In this document: positions 13,750-18,560 of the stretch, piece by piece
How positions within the stretch are numbered: position 1 is the stretch's first letter
Layout of the letters: each line of letters starts with the position of its first letter
Origin: AG41 sp035943095
GTDB lineage: Bacteria > Gemmatimonadota > Gemmatimonadetes > Gemmatimonadales > GWC2-71-9
Assembly (NCBI GenBank): GCA_035943095.1
Contig: DASZCN010000034.1
Location: 1-18,560 of the forward strand
Reading direction: 5' to 3'
Length of the DNA stretch: 18,560 nt
Notes under the pieces: generated by a model
What the model saw: only the letters and a program-made list of their open reading frames with translations
Databases searched by the model: none
Told to the model about the DNA's origin: nothing
Translations under genes and position numbers: made by a program

Positions 13750-14958
13750 TTATGGCGGTGCCGGCCGATCGCTTTTCCGAGCCGCTCTGAGCGTTTCCCA
13801 GAAATGCTTCGGCGCCAGTAACGCCTTCCGCCCAATCGCGAACTCGACCGCGAGAAATACCATCCATACCGCGTAGATGACCGCCACCTCGTCGCGCAGG
13901 GTGGGTCGGAGGAACTGCGCGAGCCACAGGACGAACAAGACGCCGGCGTCGCGCGCGTCGAACTCCATGTTCGCGAGCACCATGAGCCCGAGGCCCGACT
14001 GCAGCAGGGTGAGCAGGATTTCCAGCCGCTGCGCTTCGTCGAAGTGAAAGTCCAACCACATCCCATGGTGACGTAGGCTGGAATAGCCGTACACGAGCGG
14101 GATCATGGCCGCGAGCACGGTCCACTGGTTGATGTTGCTCGACACCATGTTCATCAGCGCCAGCGGCGCGTGGGTGACGCGTCGGGCCCAGTAGAACGCT
14201 GAGACCTTTTCGGGAAACTCGGACAGGAACGGGGCGACCCACTGGACGAGCACGAATTGACTCACGCCGAGCAGGCCGGCCACCGCGAGCATCGACTCGA
14301 GGAACGGATGCGCGGTGACGTAGAGCAGCAGTCCACCCGCGCCGAACAGGCCGCCGATGGCGAGGGGCCGGCGCCAGCCGCGCTGGCCGAACGCCCAGCG
14401 GGACACCACCGGGGCGTCGCCGATGTTCTCCACCGCGTGGGGAGGATTCTGAAGCAGCACCCACAAGTACACGAGGTAGAGCGCGAGCAGCACGACCGCA
14501 TCGACCCAGGTGAAGCTGCTCTTCATGAGGATGACGCCGAAATAGAGCAGCGGCGGGACGAGGCCGATGATCTCCACGGCGTGCTCGCGCGCCAGGTGGA
14601 TCGCCGGCAGGCGTTGGGTGGCCGACTTGCGACCGGCGGTCGCAAAGACGACGTAGATCATGGGCCAGCCGAGTCCCAGCAGCAGCCGGATCGCTCCGGT
14701 GAGGTTTGCGATCGCGAGATGCGCGCGCTGCGGGTCGCGCCCGGCATCCCACGCGATCACGGCCTCGACGCCGAATTCGGGCAGCGTCTGGAGCCACGCG
14801 AGAATCGCGAGAGCGAGGCCCTGGGACATGAGGAACTGCGCCGCTTCCGCGCCCCAGGTGACGAGAAACGCGGACCCGAGCATGCTCGGGAAGGTCCACA
14901 GTGCGGAGAGCGCCGAGCCTCCCGCCCCGGACAGAAAAGCGAGTACCTTTAGCTTCAC
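13750..14958 (-). CDS. CaCA-type Na+/Ca2+ (cation) antiporter-like membrane protein
   Basis: With GTG 14958 as the start the protein is 402 residues with about ten hydrophobic helices. Two related halves show the alpha-repeat acidic motifs of the Ca2+:cation antiporter superfamily: LQTLPEFGVEAV (Pro60-Glu61) with a following AIANLTGA (Asn85), and later PFLSEFPEKVSA (Glu247, Pro249-Glu250) with NMVSSNINQW (Asn270, Asn275, Asn277). These acidic and Asn residues normally coordinate Ca2+ and Na+. A long polar loop (about 170-200) separates the halves. An upstream ATG at 15015 is open but would add a non-membrane, non-family extension overlapping folE, so I prefer the GTG. It is divergent from folE with only about 43 bp between them. 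The transported ion is inferred from the family. Confidence 0.82.
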   Translation of the reverse strand: MKLKVLAFLSGAGGSALSALWTFPSMLGSAFLVTWGAEAAQFLMSQGLALAILAWLQTLPEFGVEAVIAWDAGRDPQRAHLAIANLTGAIRLLLGLGWPMIYVVFATAGRKSATQRLPAIHLAREHAVEIIGLVPPLLYFGVILMKSSFTWVDAVVLLALYLVYLWVLLQNPPHAVENIGDAPVVSRWAFGQRGWRRPLAIGGLFGAGGLLLYVTAHPFLESMLAVAGLLGVSQFVLVQWVAPFLSEFPEKVSAFYWARRVTHAPLALMNMVSSNINQWTVLAAMIPLVYGYSSLRHHGMWLDFHFDEAQRLEILLTLLQSGLGLMVLANMEFDARDAGVLFVLWLAQFLRPTLRDEVAVIYAVWMVFLAVEFAIGRKALLAPKHFWETLRAARKSDRPAPP

Positions 14959-15001
14959 GTGCGCCGAAGATAGTCCTGCCCCGGAGGCCCAACAAGCGAT
15001 C

Positions 15002-15667
15002 ATGGGACGCGACAAGATGAAGTCCGCCAGCCGTCATGGCTTTCACGACGGGCACACTCAGCCGTCGGCGCCGCCGGTGCACGCGCCCCGGCTCGATGAG
15101 CCGACGCCCTTCGAGACGCTCGTGCGGGAGATGCTCGTGCAGCTCGGCGAGGACCCCGCGCGTGAAGGGCTGCGCCAGACGCCCGATCGGGTCGAGGCCT
15201 CGCTCCGGTGGCTCACGCGCGGCTATCAGATGTCGGTCGCCGACGTGATCGGCGACGCGCTCTACCACGAGCGTCACGAGAATCTCGTGTGCGTCCGCGA
15301 CATCGAGATCTACTCGTTGTGCGAGCATCACATGCTCCCATTCTTCGGCCGGGCGCACGTGGCCTATCTGCCGAACGGCAGACTCGTCGGCCTGTCGAAG
15401 ATCCCTCGGGTGATCGAGGTGTTCGCCCGGCGGCTGCAAGTGCAAGAACGCCTGACGGATCAGGTTGCCGACGCGCTCATGGAGGTGCTGGATCCGCGCG
15501 GCGTGGGGGTCGTCATCGAGGCGTACCACCTCTGCATGATGATGCGCGGCGTCGAGAAGCAAAACTCCAAGACCGTGACGAGCGCGTTGCGCGGCGCCCT
15601 CCTTCAGGACGCCAAGACCCGCGACGAGTTCCTCCGCCTCGTGTACAGCGGTCGGGGCTCGGAGTGA
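15002..15667 (+). CDS. folE: GTP cyclohydrolase I
   Basis: The 221-residue enzyme converts GTP to 7,8-dihydroneopterin triphosphate, the entry step to folate and other pterins. The active-site blocks are complete: YSLCEHHMLPFFGRAHVAY with Cys107, His109 and His110, and YHLCMMMRGVEKQNS with His176 and Cys178 (zinc ligands Cys107, His109 or His110, and Cys178 in the usual pattern). LGEDPAREGLRQTPDRV and the KIPRVIEVFARRLQVQE stretch are also canonical. The start is ATG 15002; ATG 15017 in frame is possible. A histidine-rich, non-conserved N-terminal extension (about 40 residues) precedes the core. Its TGA overlaps the GTG of the following reductase (GTGA), which indicates translational coupling. 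Confidence 0.96.
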   Translation: MGRDKMKSASRHGFHDGHTQPSAPPVHAPRLDEPTPFETLVREMLVQLGEDPAREGLRQTPDRVEASLRWLTRGYQMSVADVIGDALYHERHENLVCVRDIEIYSLCEHHMLPFFGRAHVAYLPNGRLVGLSKIPRVIEVFARRLQVQERLTDQVADALMEVLDPRGVGVVIEAYHLCMMMRGVEKQNSKTVTSALRGALLQDAKTRDEFLRLVYSGRGSE

Positions 15668-16383
15668 GCGAAGCGCCGCTCGCCGGGAAGATCGCCGTCG
15701 TGAGCGGGGCTTCGCGGGGCATCGGCCTCGCGGTGGCCGGGGCGCTCCACGGCGCGGGTGCGCACGTGGTGCGGCTCGCCCGCAGCCTCGTCGATGCGTC
15801 CGCCGACCGGCGCACGGATCTCCGCTGCGATGTCTCGGACCCGGAAGCCGTTTCCCGCACGGTGGCCCGCGTCCTGGATCAGCTCGGCATCCCCCACATC
15901 CTGGTCAATAACGCAGGCGTGTTCTTCATCAAGCCCGCCCACGAGATCGAGCCGCGCGACTTCCAGCGCACGCTCACCATCAATCTCGGGGGAGCGTTTC
16001 TGCTGGCGCGGGCGTTGGTGCCTCATATGGTGGGCCGGGGCAGCGGACATATCGTGACCGTCGGCTCCGTCTCCGATCACGTGGCCTACTCCGGCTCGGC
16101 GGCGTACGCCGCGAGCAAGTACGGCCTGCGAGGGCTGCACGAGGTCCTGCGCGTCGAGCTGTCCCGGACGGGAGTGCGCACCACGCTGCTGTCGCCGGGC
16201 CCGGTCGACACCGACATCTGGGACCCGATCGACCCGGACTCGAAGCCCGGCTTCACCAAGCGTCGCGACATGTTGTGCGCCGAAGACGTTGCCGCCGCCG
16301 CGCTCTACGCCGTTACCCAGCCGCAGCGCGTGGACGTCACGGAAATCCGGCTGATGCCGACGGTTTATACGGCGAGAGGCTGA
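15664..16383 (+). CDS. SDR-family NAD(P)-dependent oxidoreductase, coupled to folE
   Basis: The 239-residue protein is a classical short-chain dehydrogenase/reductase: the nucleotide-binding GASRGIG at about 15-21, HILVNNAG near residue 80, catalytic Ser135 in VTVGSVS, and the YAASK pair Tyr148/Lys152 with the usual 13-residue Ser-Tyr spacing. SPGPVDTDIWD follows, also typical. The start, GTG 15664, overlaps the folE stop. Because it is translated together with GTP cyclohydrolase I, a pterin reductase role (sepiapterin- or dihydromonapterin-reductase-like) is worth considering. However, the motif is the general GxxxGIG type rather than the arginine variant of FolM/PTR1, so the substrate is undecided. 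The downstream gene begins 7 nt after its stop. Confidence 0.92.
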   Translation: MSEAPLAGKIAVVSGASRGIGLAVAGALHGAGAHVVRLARSLVDASADRRTDLRCDVSDPEAVSRTVARVLDQLGIPHILVNNAGVFFIKPAHEIEPRDFQRTLTINLGGAFLLARALVPHMVGRGSGHIVTVGSVSDHVAYSGSAAYAASKYGLRGLHEVLRVELSRTGVRTTLLSPGPVDTDIWDPIDPDSKPGFTKRRDMLCAEDVAAAALYAVTQPQRVDVTEIRLMPTVYTARG

Positions 16384-16389
16384 GAGACA

Positions 16390-18378
16390 ATGCGGAGTGT
16401 GGAATGCGGAGTGGGGAATTGCAGGACGGGCGTCGATCCCGAGCGCCGGCATCGGACCCAGTCTTCCCACTCTGCACTCCGCATTCCGCACTCCGCACTC
16501 TTTGCCACACTCATCCTTTGGGCACCGGTCCCGACTGTGGCCCAGTCACTCCTTCCCCCCCTCCCCGACACCACCGGCTTCGGCGTCCACGTGCTCGCGA
16601 TCGCCCGCGCGCCCGACAACGCCGTCTGGGTGGGCTCGTACGGGCAGGGCATCTTCGTGTTACGCTCGGGCGCCGGCGGCTGGGAGCGGCTGCGTCATTC
16701 CGCTGACACGACCGCGCGGTCGATCTCGTTCGACTTCGTCAACGCCTTTGCGTTCGGCCCGGCGGGGGAGGTCTGGTACGGGACCGTGGGCAACGGCTGG
16801 GGATTCTCGACCGATGGTGGCAAGACCTGGACCAACTGGACGGGCGACCAGCTCGGTCCCGAGTGGCAGTACGTCGCGCCGAACGGCATCGTCACGCGCG
16901 GGGACACCGTCTATGTCGCCACCGCGGACGGCATCAAGCTGAGCGGGGATCGCGGGGCAACGTGGGCGGAGATCACGGACTCGATCGGCGCGACGAGCGC
17001 CGCCCACGTGTGGGGCCGGATCCGCTCCCAGTACGTACTGGCGCTCGCCCGCGGGTCCGACGGCAGCCTGTGGGCCGGCCACTTGCGCGGTCTCGCCCGC
17101 TCGACGGACGGCGGACGCTCCTGGACCGAGTATCCGACCCCCGTGCGCTGCTCGGGTGTCGAGTGCGCGGACCGGGTGCGCGCCCTCGCGCCCGACACGG
17201 GTAGCGTCGTCTGGGTTGGAACCGAGCGCGGCCTGTACCGCCTCACTGCCGTGGGGGGGGTGGGGGGGACGGGGGAGGCGGGGGGAGGCATGTGGCTCGA
17301 CAAGAAGGGGCGCCCGGATTGCCCGGTCGCTCCCGTGGTGAAAGGCTGCCGGGCCGACATACCTGCGGTGCAGGCGATCGCTGGGGCAGGCGCGGGTCGG
17401 GCATTCGCCGGCACGCGGGAAGGGGCATATGCCGAGGATGGCGACGCACTGAGCGTGTGCGACATCACGCCCACCGTCACGGCACTCCTGCTGCTCGCGC
17501 CGGGCACGTACGCCGCGGGACGTCCGACTGGACTCTCGACCTGCCGCATCAACCAGGGGCTCAGTCTGGTCGGGGTGAGCTACCGCGAATGGCCCGATAC
17601 CGATACCCGCGGGACCCGGCACACGTGGTTCGAGCGACCGATCGCCCTGACCGATCAGCCGTACATCGACCAGACGTACCGGTACGGATCGACCATGGGC
17701 GGCACCTTCCAGCAGCACCAGGGCGTCGAGTTCAACAACCCCGACGGTACGCCGGTCCACGCGATCGGTGACGGCACGGTCGTATTCGCCGGTCTGGCGG
17801 AGCGGGGCTCCAACACGGTGGCGATCCGTCACGACCGCAAGCTCAAGGGGTTGTTTGTGTACTCGACGTACTACCACAACTCCAAGCTCCTCGTGTCCCC
17901 GGGCCAGCGCGTGAAGGCGGGCGACGTGATTGCGCTCGTCGGCAATACCGGTCGCGCTACGAACGACCATCTGCACCTCGAGATTCACGTCACGCCCAGC
18001 GACTCGACACCCCTCGTCGTCGATCCGAACGAGCGGTTCCCGCGCTACACCGTGAATCCGGAGCTCTGGATCCGTCCGCTGCCGGGAACGGGCATCCTTG
18101 CGGGCCGGGTCTGGAACGCCCAGGGCCAGCCTGCCCAGCAGGTACGCGTGTACGGCCTGATCAAGGCGGAGCCGCAGGAGACCCCGTACTCGTACGCCGA
18201 GACCTACGGCGAGCACAATCACCCCGACCCGGATTACCAAGAGCACTTCGCGGTTTCCGACGTCGAGCCCGGCGACTACACGCTCGCGGTCGTCGTCGAT
18301 GGGCGAAGGATGACGCGACGGGTGCGTGTCGAAGCCGATCGGGTCGCCTGGGTGGAGTTTGGCTCCCGTGCACATTGA
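16390..18378 (+). CDS. Secreted propeller-domain protein fused to an M23/LytM peptidase-like domain
   Basis: The 662-residue protein starts at ATG 16390; GTG 16399 and 16411 are other options. The start lies within a 7-bp repeat, and the first 37 residues are repeat-encoded on both sides of a basic spacer. They precede a hydrophobic segment ALFATLILWAPVPTVAQS with probable cleavage near VAQ. Residues about 60-330 form a beta-propeller with recurring 'STDGG(R/K)(S/T)W' strands. An M23-like domain follows (about 430-540): HQGVEFN (His443), YYHNSK and HLHLEI (His527, His529). In the first motif Glu447 sits where the zinc-binding Asp of HxxxD normally is, so activity is uncertain. The C-terminal GILAGRVWNAQGQPAQQVRV region is a carboxypeptidase-regulatory-like beta domain. 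A G-rich tract (17249-17290) encodes a Gly-rich loop. It may act on or bind peptidoglycan. Confidence 0.85.
   Translation: MRSVECGVGNCRTGVDPERRHRTQSSHSALRIPHSALFATLILWAPVPTVAQSLLPPLPDTTGFGVHVLAIARAPDNAVWVGSYGQGIFVLRSGAGGWERLRHSADTTARSISFDFVNAFAFGPAGEVWYGTVGNGWGFSTDGGKTWTNWTGDQLGPEWQYVAPNGIVTRGDTVYVATADGIKLSGDRGATWAEITDSIGATSAAHVWGRIRSQYVLALARGSDGSLWAGHLRGLARSTDGGRSWTEYPTPVRCSGVECADRVRALAPDTGSVVWVGTERGLYRLTAVGGVGGTGEAGGGMWLDKKGRPDCPVAPVVKGCRADIPAVQAIAGAGAGRAFAGTREGAYAEDGDALSVCDITPTVTALLLLAPGTYAAGRPTGLSTCRINQGLSLVGVSYREWPDTDTRGTRHTWFERPIALTDQPYIDQTYRYGSTMGGTFQQHQGVEFNNPDGTPVHAIGDGTVVFAGLAERGSNTVAIRHDRKLKGLFVYSTYYHNSKLLVSPGQRVKAGDVIALVGNTGRATNDHLHLEIHVTPSDSTPLVVDPNERFPRYTVNPELWIRPLPGTGILAGRVWNAQGQPAQQVRVYGLIKAEPQETPYSYAETYGEHNHPDPDYQEHFAVSDVEPGDYTLAVVVDGRRMTRRVRVEADRVAWVEFGSRAH
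16391..16497. repeat. Inverted pair of 7-bp tandem repeats (GGAGTGC type) overlapping a gene start
   Basis: The left arm (16391-16425) reads TGCGGAG, TGTGGAA, TGCGGAG, TGGGGAA, TTGCAGG. The right arm (16470-16497) reads CTCTGCA, CTCCGCA, TTCCGCA, CTCCGCA, the inverse heptamers. The spacer is about 44 bp. The left arm supplies the ATG and first residues of the M23 protein; the right arm encodes HSALRIPHSAL just before the hydrophobic core. Confidence 0.9.
17249..17290 (+). repeat. G-run tract inside the propeller coding sequence
   Basis: The tract has at least four runs of five or more G within about 40 bp, separated by single T, AC or AGGC spacers. It encodes the Gly-rich loop GGVGGTGEAGGG of the propeller. 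By composition it could form a G-quadruplex on the non-template strand. Run lengths in such tracts are prone to sequencing error, but the reading frame is intact here. Confidence 0.75.
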
Positions 18379-18560
18379 CCTGACCGAGATGCTGCGCTGC
18401 CCGGAGCCGCACCGGGAGGCGTTCCTCGTGATGTCCACCGGGGAAATGCGCGGCCGGATGGTACGGTCCGGCGTGTTGGGGTGTCCGGTGTGCGGGCGGG
18501 AGTACCCGCTCGTGAAGGGCGTGGCGCGGTTCTCAGGGAGCGGGGAGCAGGGAGCGGTAC
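18368..18560 (+). CDS. Trm112-like zinc-binding protein, partial (cut by window end)
   Basis: The frame opens at GTG 18368 inside the end of the M23 gene (11-nt overlap) and runs off the window after 64 residues. It reads HIDLTEMLRCPE (Cys11) and later GVLGCPVCGREYPLVKGV (Cys39, Cys42). This is the pattern of Trm112/UPF0434-type zinc-binding domains, which often assist or are fused to methyltransferases. The last residues, GSGEQGA, come from a 7-bp repeat identical to one in herA. The 3' part is not visible, so a longer fusion is possible. Confidence 0.65.
   Translation, partial: MHIDLTEMLRCPEPHREAFLVMSTGEMRGRMVRSGVLGCPVCGREYPLVKGVARFSGSGEQGAV
18534..18555. repeat. 7-bp tandem repeat (GGGAGCG/GGGAGCA), identical to the herA copy
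   Basis: This 22-bp block of three heptamers is identical to 3154-3175. Both are on the plus strand and are read in the same codon phase, giving GSGEQGA. The window ends five bases later, so the full extent of the array is unknown. Confidence 0.85.

Noticed and set aside
13731..13771. A rho-independent terminator for the antiporter
   Set aside because: The stem overlaps the stop codon, has a 17-nt loop and is not followed by a T-run in the minus direction.
14959..15015. ATG 15015 as the antiporter start
   Set aside because: It would add 19 polar residues unlike the family and overlap the divergent folE start; GTG 14958 gives a normal first helix.
13232..15562. A very long minus-strand open frame (776 codons) across the antiporter, folE and the outer-membrane gene end
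   Set aside because: It is an out-of-frame shadow of high-GC coding sequence. Its translation is arginine/histidine-rich with no family motifs, while the antiporter and folE frames carry clear ones.
15208..15663. An upstream extension of the SDR gene through the folE coding region
   Set aside because: Those residues are folE read in another frame. The SDR family start is matched by GTG 15664, which overlaps the folE stop.
1..18560. tRNA, rRNA or insertion-sequence genes
   Set aside because: I found no cloverleaf-like or rRNA-like stretch and no transposase motif on either strand.

Overview
The window is GC-rich (roughly 65-70 %) bacterial chromosome. Outer-membrane barrel and lipoprotein genes point to a diderm. 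The gene style (a Tat start of the type MERREFVAAGAA, a UbiG-like methylase, four-helix-bundle genes amid simple repeats) suggests Gemmatimonadota or a neighbouring soil or metagenomic phylum. That assignment is an inference; no rRNA or tRNA gene is present to settle it.

Layout. (1) 1-134, minus: the 5' end of a Tat-type secreted protein, with an inverted array of 7-bp repeats inside its coding start; it is divergent from a small unrecognised gene (207-722). (2) 731-1250: a four-helix-bundle (S23/IVP family) gene enclosed by two inverted arrays of 10-bp repeats, resembling a small non-autonomous element. (3) 1274-11635: one long plus-strand run with mostly overlapping starts. It holds a UbiG-like methyltransferase, NurA nuclease, HerA ATPase/translocase, a lipoprotein, Mre11/SbcD, Rad50/SbcC, a GNAT acetyltransferase and an ArsB/NhaD-type permease. 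The NurA-HerA-Mre11-Rad50 set is the archaeal-type DNA end-resection machinery, here carried as a bacterial operon interrupted by a lipoprotein gene. (4) 11650-12666, minus: a secreted lipoprotein with a LamG/polysaccharide-lyase-like fold; it is divergent from an outer-membrane beta-barrel gene (12830-13357). (5) 13369-14958, minus: a 53-residue two-helix membrane protein, then a CaCA-type cation antiporter. (6) 15002 to the end, plus: folE (GTP cyclohydrolase I) overlapping an SDR reductase, then a secreted propeller + M23 peptidase-like fusion, then a Trm112-like zinc-binding protein cut by the window edge.

The most unusual feature is a dispersed family of short-period G-rich repeats, with units of 7 bp (GGATTGC, GGAGTGC and GGGAGCA types) or 10 bp (GGAGGTTGGT type). 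They occur at least six times, three times as inverted pairs, and several lie inside coding sequence. Because 7 is not divisible by 3, every frame of a perfect 7-bp array reads the same heptapeptide cycle. The consensus units carry no stop codon on either strand, so they can enter genes without ending them when the length is a multiple of three. In this window they appear to have become parts of a Tat protein, HerA, the M23 protein and the Trm112-like protein. One inverted pair flanks the four-helix-bundle gene.
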